A stretch of DNA of 46,498 nt from Deltaproteobacteria bacterium (lineage in GTDB: Bacteria; Desulfobacterota; Binatia; Binatales; Binataceae): the NCBI GenBank assembly GCA_021801125.1, contig JAJYYI010000048.1, positions 1 through 46,498 on the forward strand, written 5' to 3'. Both the position numbers and the translations under genes were made by a program. The notes beneath the pieces are model-generated. The model was not told where the DNA came from, did not search any database, and saw only the letters and a program-made list of their open reading frames with translations. Within the stretch, counting starts at the first letter, position 1. Each line of letters opens with the position of its first letter. Positions 8,193 through 17,028 of the stretch are shown here, in pieces.

Positions 8193-9971
8193 CTATTGAG
8201 CCGCGCGTCCGGCGTCGCGAACGGTATCGAGCTTTTCCTTTAGCCGGTGGACCTGGTCGTTCTCGGTGGCTTTGCGCAGTGCCTTGCGGTATAAAATCTG
8301 CGCCTTTTCGAACTCGCCGATCTTTCGATAGGCGTCCGCCAGATGCTCGGTAATGGTCGGGTCGTCGTCGGTGAGGTCGACCGCTCGCTGGAGTTCTCTG
8401 ACCGCTCTTCTGTATTGACCCTTCTGGTAGTACACCCAACCGAGGCTGTCGATATAGAAGCCGTCGTGAGGCTCGATCCGGAGCGCCCGCCGAATGAGAT
8501 CTTCGGCTTCGTCCAGATTAGTCCCCATTTCGGCATACGTGTAGCCCAGATAGTTCAGTGCTTGAGCGTTATTCGGATTAAGCGCTATCGTGCGGCGCAT
8601 CTCGTCGACGCTGTTCTGCTTCTGTTTTGCTTCGTCGTAGACGGCGCCTAGGGTGAAATGAAACTTGTCGTTGTTGGGTTCCAGCGCGATCATCTCCTTG
8701 AGCGTCGCGATGGCGCGCGGATAATCTTTCTTCTCGCGATAGATTCCCGCCAGAAACCCCATCAGTTCGGTGTTTTTCGGTTTCTTTTGCAGCGCCTGAT
8801 TGATAGCGACGATCGCCTGGTCGTACTGGTTTCTTTTGTCGTGCAAGTAAGCGAGCTGCACGCGGGAATCGACGTAGGAGTCTGAGTTTGCGGGCACGGC
8901 TTCGAATTGCTGGATCGCCTTGTCGTACTCGTTAAGCTCGCTGTACACGGTGCCGAGAAAATAGTGGACCTTATAGTTGTTCGGCGAAGCGCCCAACACG
9001 AGATTAAACTCCGTGGCGGCGCGGCCCAGGTCGCCTCGCTCGAAGTAAAGCAAGCCGATCTTGGTACGCGTATCCTCGGGGTTGGTCTCGAGTTGCTCCG
9101 AGCGCTCGAATTCGTGCAATGCCTGGTCGAACTGCTTTTGTCCTGCAAAGAGTTCTCCGAGCCGTTTGTGGACAAAGTCGTTGTTCGGGTTAACGCGAAG
9201 AATCTTTTCGTAATAACGAATCGCTTCGCTCGGTCTGTTCTGCAGCTCTTCGAGGACAGCCAAATCCAGCAGCACCAACTCGGATTGCGGATTGAGTTCC
9301 AGCGCGCGGCGATAGTACCGCTCGGCGGCGGGATAGTCTTTGGCTGCGGTCATGACGCGGCCGCAGTAATAGTAGCCGAGAAACGAATGCGGGTCGGTCT
9401 CGATAAGCTGCCGGAAAACCTTGAGCGCTTTGCCGTAGTCGCCTTGCTTGGCGTAGATGGTGCCCAGATAAAGGTGGGCCTCTTGATTGTCCGGCTCCTG
9501 GCGAAGCACCGCCTGGTACTGCCGTTCAGCCTGCTTGTCGTCGCCCAGCGCGGAGGAGATCCCGGCCGCTAACAGGCGCGTATCGACCTGGTAAGGATCC
9601 AGACTAAGCGCCTTTTCGGCCTGGTCTAACGCCGCCTTGAGCTGGCCGTCCCTCACATATAGGGTTGCCAGGTGTGCGCGAAGCATCGCGTTGTACGGGT
9701 CCGCCTTGACGGCCGTGGCGTAGTAGCCCAGGGCGCGTTCGCGGTGACCCTGGTCGGTGGCAACCTGAGCTTGCAAGAATGCGCCCATGGCCACGGCCCT
9801 TTCGGGTATCTTGACCTTCGGCAGGCCGCCAAAGGCCGGTTCTGCCTTGGCGTGGGCGCGAGCTTCCTGCGCGGAACGGCTGGCTTGCTTGTGCGTTGTA
9901 ATGACACAAGCCGTTAAAAACAATGACGCGGCTGCCAGCAGCTTGACTCCGCGCTGACTCCACAATCTCAT
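8193..9971 (-). CDS. Tetratricopeptide-repeat lipoprotein
   Basis: The protein has 592 residues. The N-terminus (RLWSQRGVKLLAAASLFLTAC) is a lipoprotein signal with a cysteine at about residue 21. From about residue 60 to the end it is an array of some 14 TPR units, each about 34 residues with the usual pattern (A..LG..Y......A...........P), for example EAHLYLGTIYAKQGDYGKALKVFRQLIETDP. TPR arrays are protein-binding scaffolds, and lipidation places this one at a membrane facing the periplasm. It is the first gene of a two-gene operon with the DUF4292-like lipoprotein gene. No partner can be named from sequence. Confidence 0.85.
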   Translation of the reverse strand: MRLWSQRGVKLLAAASLFLTACVITTHKQASRSAQEARAHAKAEPAFGGLPKVKIPERAVAMGAFLQAQVATDQGHRERALGYYATAVKADPYNAMLRAHLATLYVRDGQLKAALDQAEKALSLDPYQVDTRLLAAGISSALGDDKQAERQYQAVLRQEPDNQEAHLYLGTIYAKQGDYGKALKVFRQLIETDPHSFLGYYYCGRVMTAAKDYPAAERYYRRALELNPQSELVLLDLAVLEELQNRPSEAIRYYEKILRVNPNNDFVHKRLGELFAGQKQFDQALHEFERSEQLETNPEDTRTKIGLLYFERGDLGRAATEFNLVLGASPNNYKVHYFLGTVYSELNEYDKAIQQFEAVPANSDSYVDSRVQLAYLHDKRNQYDQAIVAINQALQKKPKNTELMGFLAGIYREKKDYPRAIATLKEMIALEPNNDKFHFTLGAVYDEAKQKQNSVDEMRRTIALNPNNAQALNYLGYTYAEMGTNLDEAEDLIRRALRIEPHDGFYIDSLGWVYYQKGQYRRAVRELQRAVDLTDDDPTITEHLADAYRKIGEFEKAQILYRKALRKATENDQVHRLKEKLDTVRDAGRAAQ

Positions 9972-10150
9972 TTATGGGCTGACAGGCCTCGACGAGAGGG
10001 ATTTATTCGATACCATAGCCTTGCCTTTACTGACCGTCAACGTAGGATTCGGGCGCCCGAGGGTGATTGCCTGGTAAGCCCGGACGGCCGAACGCCGACG
10101 GTCAAGGGCGACGAGACGGTTTGGGCGTGTCGGCACGACGCAAGTATGCC

Positions 10151-11581
10151 ATGAATTACCAGCCTCTGGCTGATGCAACAGGCTCACGACCGCGCAACGC
10201 GCTTTCGTGCTTTTTTCATCCATCTGAAAAGAAACGGACACTCTTAGGCTTACCAACGGCTGTAGCCGTAATGTACCTGATCGTCAGCGGAGGGCCCTAT
10301 GGACTCGAGGCCGCGCTGGGTAGCGCCGGGCTGCAGATAACCGCGTTGCTGTGCCTTTTGGCGCCGTTTGTGCTCAGTGTACCGGTAGCCTTGATGGCGG
10401 CTGAGCTGACCGCCTTGCTACCGTCCGAGGGCGGTTTCTACTTTTGGGTCAAAGAGGCTTTCGGTCCTTTCCTCGGCTTTACTGAAGCCTACCTAACGAT
10501 ACTCTACACCGCGGTGGATATGGCGATCTACCCCACGTTGTTCGCCGCCTATCTTTCGTTCCTGATTCCGCTTGGCGAGCCGGTCAAGTTGGTCGCCGGG
10601 CTCGCCGTGATCTGGGTTGCTGGGCTCCTCAATATCGCCGGGGTGCGCCCGACCGGACGCGTCTCGACGGTGCTTGCCTGCGCAGTCCTGGTTCCTTTCG
10701 TGGTGCTGGCGATACTTGGACCCTGGAGCGTCGCCTCGCTGCGCGCCATGTTTAGCGGAGTTGGTTCGGCGATCCTGGGCGGCAGCACCGGCGATCTTAG
10801 AAGCCATCTAACCGCGCTCAGTGCCGCCTTGAGCGTCGTGATATGGAACTTCTGCGGCTGGGAAAATCTGAGCGTGGCGGCTGGGGAAATCGAGCAGCCA
10901 AGACGCAACTATTTGCGCGCCGTGTTGGTCGCTATACCGTTGGTATGGGCTGTTTATCTAATACCGCTTGCGGTAAGCGCGGCTGTCCACGCCGACTACG
11001 CTAAATGGACCACCGGATCGTTCGCCGAGCTGGGGGTTCGAGTGGGCGGCGAGTACTTGGGTGGCGCGATCGCAGTCGGTGGAGGCTTAAGTTCCTTTGC
11101 CGTCTTCACAGCGTCCCTGCTATGGGTCTCGCGACTTCCGTTCGTTCTCGCGCTCGACGGCTACCTCCCTCAATCTATGGCGCGGCTCTGGGCGCCGGCG
11201 CAGACGCCGGCAAGGACGATTATCGTGTGTTGCGTGGTGTTTTCGTGCCTGGTGCCGCTCGGCTTTGTAAACCTTGTTGTGCTCGACGTCCTGTTCTACA
11301 TGACCGCGCTGGCACTCGAGATGGCCGCGCTCGTTCGTCTCAGAAGGGTGCGGCCGGAGCGAGAAGGGCTGTTTCGAATCGGCGGCGGGCCGTTGACGCT
11401 CTATTTAATAGCCGCGGCTCCGCTCGGGGTCTGGCTGCTAAGCCTCGGACTTGCCCTGAGTGCTGGTATGAATCTCTTCGAAGTGGCCTCGGCGCTTGTC
11501 CTCGCGGGCGCGGTTGTACCTGTCTATTGGCTTTGCCGGCGGAGCTTCGGCGGCTTGCCGTCGGCCAGCGTCGATCCGTAA
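10151..11581 (+). CDS. APC-family amino acid permease
   Basis: This is a polytopic membrane protein of about 476 residues with roughly 12 hydrophobic helices. It shows the amino acid/polyamine/organocation pattern: an N-terminal VAVMYLIVSGGPYGLE unwound-helix segment, ELTALLPSEGGFYFWVKEAFG in TM2-TM3, and WENLSVAAGEIEQPRRNYLRAV in the TM6-TM7 loop. A longer frame begins at a TTG at 10067, but its first 28 residues are charged and not family-like, so I chose the ATG at 10151. It probably imports an amino acid or amine by proton symport. The substrate is unknown. The divergent TPR lipoprotein gene starts at 9971. Confidence 0.85.
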   Translation: MNYQPLADATGSRPRNALSCFFHPSEKKRTLLGLPTAVAVMYLIVSGGPYGLEAALGSAGLQITALLCLLAPFVLSVPVALMAAELTALLPSEGGFYFWVKEAFGPFLGFTEAYLTILYTAVDMAIYPTLFAAYLSFLIPLGEPVKLVAGLAVIWVAGLLNIAGVRPTGRVSTVLACAVLVPFVVLAILGPWSVASLRAMFSGVGSAILGGSTGDLRSHLTALSAALSVVIWNFCGWENLSVAAGEIEQPRRNYLRAVLVAIPLVWAVYLIPLAVSAAVHADYAKWTTGSFAELGVRVGGEYLGGAIAVGGGLSSFAVFTASLLWVSRLPFVLALDGYLPQSMARLWAPAQTPARTIIVCCVVFSCLVPLGFVNLVVLDVLFYMTALALEMAALVRLRRVRPEREGLFRIGGGPLTLYLIAAAPLGVWLLSLGLALSAGMNLFEVASALVLAGAVVPVYWLCRRSFGGLPSASVDP

Positions 11582-11667
11582 GCGTTGCCCCGCGCCGCAG
11601 GGCCTTCGATGGCGCGCGGCGCCGAGCCTAGCAGGCCGCATCGATCCAGGCGCCTGCGCGAGGCCCG

Positions 11668-11700
11668 CTTAGTGTCGAGTTTCCCTAAAGAAAGGCAACC
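11668..11700. repeat. Possible relic of an IS630-type terminus
   Basis: TAGTGTCGAGT at 11670-11680 repeats the bases that begin the IS630 left end at 1148, and the following TTCCCTAAA is loosely similar. No transposase remnant follows, so an 11-base chance match is possible. Confidence 0.2.
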
Positions 11701-11856
11701 GGCGCAAGCGTCCGGCGGTCTCCTCTTTTCTACTCAATTCGCTTTCCGAGTTCATCCCGCACAAGCGGCCTGCCTCGTCTCCTTGCGAGGCGTTTGTCGG
11801 TTGCGTTGGGCAGGTTGCCGCGCGATGCCCGCAAGCAGGGCAAAAAAGTTAAAATT

Positions 11857-12588
11857 TTAGTACAAACCTGGCAGGAGCCGGAACCGGACGTGGTCCCGGT
11901 AACGCTGATAGCCAGGGTCAGCCACGAGCAGTTTTTCCTCCAGTGCGATCCGCCATACGGCGAGCGGGACGGCCATCGCGGCGATCAGCGTGTTGCGCGA
12001 ACCGCTGTACGACATCGCATAACCCGCCATTAGGATAAGCCAACCTGCGTAAATCGGATGGCGTATCCATCGGAAGGGCCCGCTGGACACGATGCCACGG
12101 TTGGCCGGCAAAATACCGAAGGCGCGGCCCATGGCTATGCGTCCCGTGGTAGACAAGGCGACGCCCAATAACTCAAAAGTCGCTGCCGCCCAGTACCATA
12201 CGCCGGTGCGAGGCCAGGCGGTGTCCAGCAGCACCGGCAGAATCCCCATGCCCAGGAAAGCGCCGACAGCTCCGGGGCTGAGGCTGCGCGCGGACGGCGG
12301 CGAGCGCAGGACTACGAACACGGCCATTGTCAGCGCTCCGCCAGCGAACACAAGGTCGGTGAGCAGGGGCCCGCGATTGGATACGCTTGCGTAGGCGCCG
12401 AAGACAAACATCAAGCCGACCGCTAGATTGACGCTTGCATAGCGCAAGCCGTAAAAGCGGACGGGAAGGCGCCATATTGCGCAAGGACATTGACGCAGCA
12501 GTTCCATCGCTAGCAGACTAATATCAAGCAATGCCGATGCCGGGGGCAAGCGAGGCGGACGTGGGGTTTCGGTCAGAGCCTGTTTCAT
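11857..12588 (-). CDS. Isoprenylcysteine carboxyl methyltransferase-like membrane protein
   Basis: The product is about 243 residues with 5-6 predicted membrane segments. The C-terminal half carries the ICMT/PEMT-type signature: IVSSGPFRWIRHPIYAGWLILMAGYAM, followed by EEKLLVADPGYQRYRDHVRFRLLPGLY, which binds S-adenosylmethionine and the methyl acceptor in that family. An upstream extension in frame to 12744 is rich in Arg, Cys and Thr and not membrane-like, so I chose the ATG at 12588 (MKQALTETP). Bacterial members methylate membrane substrates that are mostly unknown. It is monocistronic and convergent with the APC permease. Confidence 0.8.
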   Translation of the reverse strand: MKQALTETPRPPRLPPASALLDISLLAMELLRQCPCAIWRLPVRFYGLRYASVNLAVGLMFVFGAYASVSNRGPLLTDLVFAGGALTMAVFVVLRSPPSARSLSPGAVGAFLGMGILPVLLDTAWPRTGVWYWAAATFELLGVALSTTGRIAMGRAFGILPANRGIVSSGPFRWIRHPIYAGWLILMAGYAMSYSGSRNTLIAAMAVPLAVWRIALEEKLLVADPGYQRYRDHVRFRLLPGLY

Positions 12589-12959
12589 TTTGAAGCACGC
12601 GTGGCAAGCGATGTCGCGAAGTACCGCATTTCGTTCTCCACGAGATTCGTGGGCAGTTGCGCCCGTACATGTTAGGCTTGTGCGACCGTGCCGGCAGACG
12701 AGGGGCTGCCGGCGGGTTTGGCTGGCACCGGTAGAGTAGGCCATGTGGGGGACAAAGCGGGCGGTGGATGGTCGTTAAGCGGATGGTCACTCGAACATTT
12801 GTGGCGGCGTGGCGCGGCTAAAGGCGCAGTCGTGCGTTGCTAAACGTTGCTGAATGGCGACGGTGGGTTTGTTACATCTTACGTTGAGGTCTCCACAGCG
12901 GTCCCTATCCGCCGTGGCCGAAAACGTTGAATGGATTGAGATTTTAGGGGTTTCTTGCG
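12589..12959. other. Intergenic region between divergent genes
   Basis: About 370 bases with no convincing gene. They should contain the promoters of the ICMT-like gene (reverse) and the YtcJ-like amidohydrolase gene (forward). No clear site was recognised. Confidence 0.4.
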
Positions 12960-14609
12960 ATGGGTTCGCGCAACGGTGACAACGCCGAGCATTCGGCTGA
13001 GCATCAGCCGACGATTTACCACGCGCGTGCGGTGATCACGATGACGCGCGAACGTGCCCAAGCCTTCGCCGTGCTCGGCGAGCGCGTGGTCGCGATTGGC
13101 GCGGCAAATGACTTGCGCGCGCAGTTTGCGGGTGCGCAAGAGATCGATTTTGGCGACGCGGTGGTCGTCCCCGGATTCAACGACGCCCATATGCACCTAG
13201 GGATGACCGCCGAGGATCTGCTGCATGTTGATTTGTCGCACAAGAGCACCGTTTCTTTAAGCGCGGCCAAGGCGAAGCTCGCGGAACAGGCTCGGCGCGT
13301 CGCGCCCGGCTCTTGGATTCGCGCCAGTCGCTATGACGATGCGAGAATGCCCGAGGGGCGAGTGCTCGACCGCTGGGATCTGGACGAGGTTTCCGCCGCT
13401 CATCCGATTCTGGTAATTCACATCGCCGGCCATTGGGGGGTGGCTAATTCCAAAGCCCTCGAATTGGGCGGGATAGACGAGAAGACAGAGCCTCCGTTCG
13501 GAGGAAAATTCGGACGCGACGCCACCGGACGCCTTAACGGCGTGCTGTATGAGCAGGCGCTGTTCGACTTCGCTTATCCGTCCGCCTCCAAGCGCGGAAG
13601 CACGGCGGCGCCTGCGAGTTCCTTCGAGGAGCGGCTGGCAGGTCTTTCGCGAGCGGTGCAGATGTTTCACAGTGCGGGACTTACTTCGCTCGGTGACGCA
13701 CTAGTGGGGCCTGATGAAATTGCGCTTTTTCAGGAGGCCTTGCGGCGCGGGCTGCTGACTCTGCGCGTCAACATGCTAGTCACGCACGCACACTACGAGC
13801 ATGTGCGGCGCTTGGGTCTGCGCAGCGGGTTCGGCGACGACCGTCTGCGCTTTGGAGGCGTCAAGACTTTCATCGACGGGGCGATCGGCGGGCGCACATG
13901 CCTGATGGAGCAGCCGTTTGAAGGGACCACCGACGATTACGGCATCCAGACCATGTCGACCAGCGACCTGCGGGATATCGTGCGCATGGTCCATGGCGAC
14001 GGCACCCGTCTGTGCACGCACGCCAACGGTGACCGAGCAATTTCGTTGCTGCTCGGAGAACTCGAGGCTGCGCAGGCCGAGCAACCCCGCCCGAACCTTG
14101 CTCATCGTATCGAGCACTGCACGATTATTAATGAGGAAATCCTAAAGCGGATGAAGCGCCTGGGGGCAATCGCGGTGCCTTTCGGCAGCTACGTCTTCTA
14201 TCACGGCGGCAAACTCATCGACTGGTACGGCCGCAAGCGCGTGGAACGGATGTTTGCCCATCGGTCATTTTTCGAGACGGGCGTCGCAGTGGCCGGCTCT
14301 TCCGATTACCCATGCGGGCCCTACGAGCCTCTGCTGGCACTGCAAAGCTGTGTGACACGTCGAGGTTCGGACGGTGAGATCGTGGGAGAGAATCAGCGTC
14401 TGACGCCGCTTCAAGCGCTGGCTCTGTATACCACCAACGCTGCGTATGCCGGCGGCGAAGATCATTTCAAAGGGCGGCTCGCGCCGGGATTTGTCGCCGA
14501 TTTTGTAGTGCTCTCGGACAACCCGCTCGAAGTGGAACCAGCGACGCTCGGCTCGCTCGAAGTGTTGCGGACGTATGTGGGGGGCAAATGCGTGTGGATC
14601 AACCCATGA
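12960..14609 (+). CDS. YtcJ-like metal-dependent amidohydrolase
   Basis: The 549-residue protein is a full-length amidohydrolase of the YtcJ/NfdA branch. Metal-binding motifs are in order: NDAHMHLG (start of the TIM barrel), a histidine-containing LCTHANGDRA, HRIEHC, and a late aspartate in AVAGSSDYPCGPYEP. The N-terminal segment TIYHARAVITM and the C-terminal GRLAPGFVADFVVLSDNPLEV form the small beta-sandwich typical of composite-domain amidohydrolases. Reactions known for this branch include hydrolysis of N-substituted formamides and related amides, so the substrate here remains open. A GGGG-containing stretch lies 9 bases before the ATG. The class III aminotransferase gene follows about 200 bases downstream. 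Confidence 0.85.
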   Translation: MGSRNGDNAEHSAEHQPTIYHARAVITMTRERAQAFAVLGERVVAIGAANDLRAQFAGAQEIDFGDAVVVPGFNDAHMHLGMTAEDLLHVDLSHKSTVSLSAAKAKLAEQARRVAPGSWIRASRYDDARMPEGRVLDRWDLDEVSAAHPILVIHIAGHWGVANSKALELGGIDEKTEPPFGGKFGRDATGRLNGVLYEQALFDFAYPSASKRGSTAAPASSFEERLAGLSRAVQMFHSAGLTSLGDALVGPDEIALFQEALRRGLLTLRVNMLVTHAHYEHVRRLGLRSGFGDDRLRFGGVKTFIDGAIGGRTCLMEQPFEGTTDDYGIQTMSTSDLRDIVRMVHGDGTRLCTHANGDRAISLLLGELEAAQAEQPRPNLAHRIEHCTIINEEILKRMKRLGAIAVPFGSYVFYHGGKLIDWYGRKRVERMFAHRSFFETGVAVAGSSDYPCGPYEPLLALQSCVTRRGSDGEIVGENQRLTPLQALALYTTNAAYAGGEDHFKGRLAPGFVADFVVLSDNPLEVEPATLGSLEVLRTYVGGKCVWINP

Positions 14610-14810
14610 CGCCATCATGTCGCGGGATACGATATCCGCGCGTGCACCTGGTTGAAAGCCGACGGGTAGCAATAACTTCGGCGATCGGGCGTTGATAGTT
14701 GAGCACCAGACGATTTTTCGCTGTTGGTGGACCAGTCCTTAGTCGCCGACGCCACGGGGCCGCTGCTGTTATTAGTAAGGCCGTTGTGATTGTAAGGAGG
14801 ATTACGCCAC

Positions 14811-16127
14811 GTGAATGGAGAGGTTTCGCAACAGCTTAGCGCTTACTGGATGCCGTTCACGGCCAATCGCCAGTTTAAGAGCGCGCCGCGCCTTCTGGCT
14901 AGGGCCGAAGGCATGTATTACAAGGATGTCAACGGCCGCGACATCCTGGACGGCACCTCGGGTCTCTGGTGCGTGAACGCGGGCCACTGCCGCAAAGAAA
15001 TAGTCGAGGCCATTAGCCGGCAAGCGGCGGAGATGGATTACGCGCCGAGCTTTCAAATGTCTCATCCTGGCGCCTTTCAGTTTGCCCACGAGCTGATCCG
15101 GCATGTGCCCGACGGCTTGACGAGGGTGTTCTTTGCCAATTCCGGATCGGAGGCGGTCGATTCGGCGCTGAAAATCGCCCTGGCCTATCACCGCGCGCGC
15201 GGTGAAGGCCAACGCACGCGCTTCATCGGCGAGGAAGGCGCGTACCACGGCGTGGGATTCGGCGGAATTTCGGTTGGCGGCATGGGAGGAAATCGGCGTC
15301 AGTTCGGCGCCTGGGTGCCGGCCGACCATCTGCCGACTACTCTCAATTACGAACACAACGCCTTCTCGCGCGGCGAGCCTGGATGGGGCGCGCATCTGGC
15401 GCAAAACCTCGAGTCAGTCCTGGCGCTGCATCATCCGTCTACGGTAGCCGCGGTGATCGTCGAACCGGTGAACGGCTCGGCAGGGGTGATCGTCCATCCC
15501 AAAGGATATTTGAAAAAGCTCCGGGAAATCTGTGACCGCCACGGTATCTTGCTCATTTTCGACGAGGTCATAACCGGCTTTGGCCGTCTGGGAACACCAT
15601 TCGCCGGTCACTTCTTCGGCGTCAAACCGGACCTTATGACCTGCGCTAAGGCGATTACAAACGCGGCGGTGCCGATGGGCGCGGTGTTTGCCAATGGCGC
15701 TATCTACGACACGATTACGCAGGGCCCGGAACATCTAATCGAATTCTCCCATGGCTACACCTTCTCCGGTCATCCGCTGGCGTGCGCCGCGGGCCGGGCG
15801 TCATTGGGAATCTTCGAGCGCGAGAATCTTTTTACGCGCGCCGCGGAAATCGGAAAATACTTTGAGGACGCTGCCCATAGCCTGCGCGACGTCGCGATCG
15901 TGCGCGACATCCGAAACCTCGGTCTCATGGCGGGGATAGAGCTGCACTCCGCGCCTGAGGGTGTGGGACGACGCGGTTACGAAGCGCTCGTTGGCGCATT
16001 TGAGCGAGGCGTGCTGATTCGCGTGACTGGGGACACGATAGCGCTCTCGCCGCCTTTGATCGTCGAAAAGAGTCACATCGACCAGATCTTCGACGTCCTG
16101 AGGCAGGTCTTGCGCCACTTAAAGTAA
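14811..16127 (+). CDS. Class III aminotransferase (omega-amino acid:pyruvate type)
   Basis: The 438 residues form a complete fold type I PLP enzyme. Visible landmarks are NSGSEAVDSALKIA (cofactor phosphate site, about 110-123), YHGVGFGG, IVEPVNGSAGV, DEVITGFGRLG with the PLP-binding Asp251, and the Schiff-base lysine in TCAKAITNAAVPMGAV (K280). The N-terminus HxxxYWMPFTANRQFK-like and SHGYTFSGHPLACAAG match beta-alanine/omega-amino acid:pyruvate aminotransferases. These transfer an amino group from a terminal amine to pyruvate. The start is a GTG at 14811, set by a strong AAGGAGG at 14794-14800. Together with the YtcJ enzyme it could handle amines released by amide hydrolysis, which is inference. 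Confidence 0.9.
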   Translation: MNGEVSQQLSAYWMPFTANRQFKSAPRLLARAEGMYYKDVNGRDILDGTSGLWCVNAGHCRKEIVEAISRQAAEMDYAPSFQMSHPGAFQFAHELIRHVPDGLTRVFFANSGSEAVDSALKIALAYHRARGEGQRTRFIGEEGAYHGVGFGGISVGGMGGNRRQFGAWVPADHLPTTLNYEHNAFSRGEPGWGAHLAQNLESVLALHHPSTVAAVIVEPVNGSAGVIVHPKGYLKKLREICDRHGILLIFDEVITGFGRLGTPFAGHFFGVKPDLMTCAKAITNAAVPMGAVFANGAIYDTITQGPEHLIEFSHGYTFSGHPLACAAGRASLGIFERENLFTRAAEIGKYFEDAAHSLRDVAIVRDIRNLGLMAGIELHSAPEGVGRRGYEALVGAFERGVLIRVTGDTIALSPPLIVEKSHIDQIFDVLRQVLRHLK

Positions 16128-17028
16128 GAGACCTCGAGTTCGGATCGGACGCCGTCCGGCCTGGTGAAAAGGACGTTTTCAGGGAGGGACTCCTCCCTCA
16201 GTGGCGTGCGTTCATCATCCGGTGGAGTGCGAGGTGGTGGGTTGGGGGATCCTGATCGTCTGCCGGGCGTCTCGTCGATAATTCCTTTTTATCGGGCCCG
16301 CGATAATTCTTGGGCTTTGCCTGCCTCGCCCGTGGCACGGGCTCGCCGGTTGACGATAGCGTTACTATAGACGGAAGGGTCTTCGGTAGCGTTAGGTATT
16401 TCTGTCTGCCTCCGCCGCCCAGTTACCGGAGCGACAGAGACGGTCTGGTCAAAGGCGCCGTTTTCGACACTACCGATCCCTACCGCGGGCTTTGGGACTG
16501 CTTGCTATTCCGGCGCGGTGCGCCATTTCCTTGTTTGGTTCTTCGAATTGAGCATTGAATATCTCGTTGCGGTATTTATCAACCGCTCCTGGAGCGCGTC
16601 AGATTGAACTCAAAAATCGTGTCATATCGTGCGACCGGCCTGTAAGAGCTATGCCTCAGTTCTTGAAATGAGGTCGGTGTTTGTCGCTCGCGCGAGCGAC
16701 GGTCAGGAATGACCTGTTGTGAGTCAGCGGTTGTCACGCATTCGAATGAGGTTGGAAATTCATTTGCGCTAGACCGGTAGACACTCGCACAGGGCAGGGT
16801 ATAGCTTGGGTATTTTTCGCTACGATCGGCGTGGAGGAACGTCATAGCGGTTTTTGCGCTAAGTAAGGATACAACTTTGTGCTGTGATACACTCCCAACG
16901 ACGTCAGGTGCGATTGAGGCGAGGCTGCGTAGCAACCTTTCTGCGGCCGGTGCAAGCTCGCTTGCCGTGCGAGGATGCGCAAGCGTTTGGTGTGATATGA
17001 TTCTTACGCGAGCGGCAACGAAAAGTTG
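16128..17028. other. 900-bp region without a confident gene, containing clustered hairpins
   Basis: No ORF here looks like a known protein; the longest candidates have atypical composition. Structural elements seen are: GCCCGT/ACGGGC hairpin at 16328-16342; CCTCA/TGAGG at 16654-16673 inside an outer CGACC/GGTCG pairing; a perfect 18-base palindrome at 16683-16700; and GGTCA-GGAA-TGACC at 16701-16714. The promoter of the downstream Mla-type operon must lie near 17000. Confidence 0.5.

Noticed and set aside
11668-11700. A second IS630 copy suggested by the shared TAGTGTCGAGT
   Set aside because: Eleven-base matches are expected by chance in 46 kb, and no transposase remnant follows. It is kept only as a low-confidence repeat.
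16310-16558. An 82-codon frame in the intergenic region before the Mla-type operon
   Set aside because: Composition is odd (rich in Pro, Arg and Cys), it has no ribosome binding site, and nothing in it resembles a known family.
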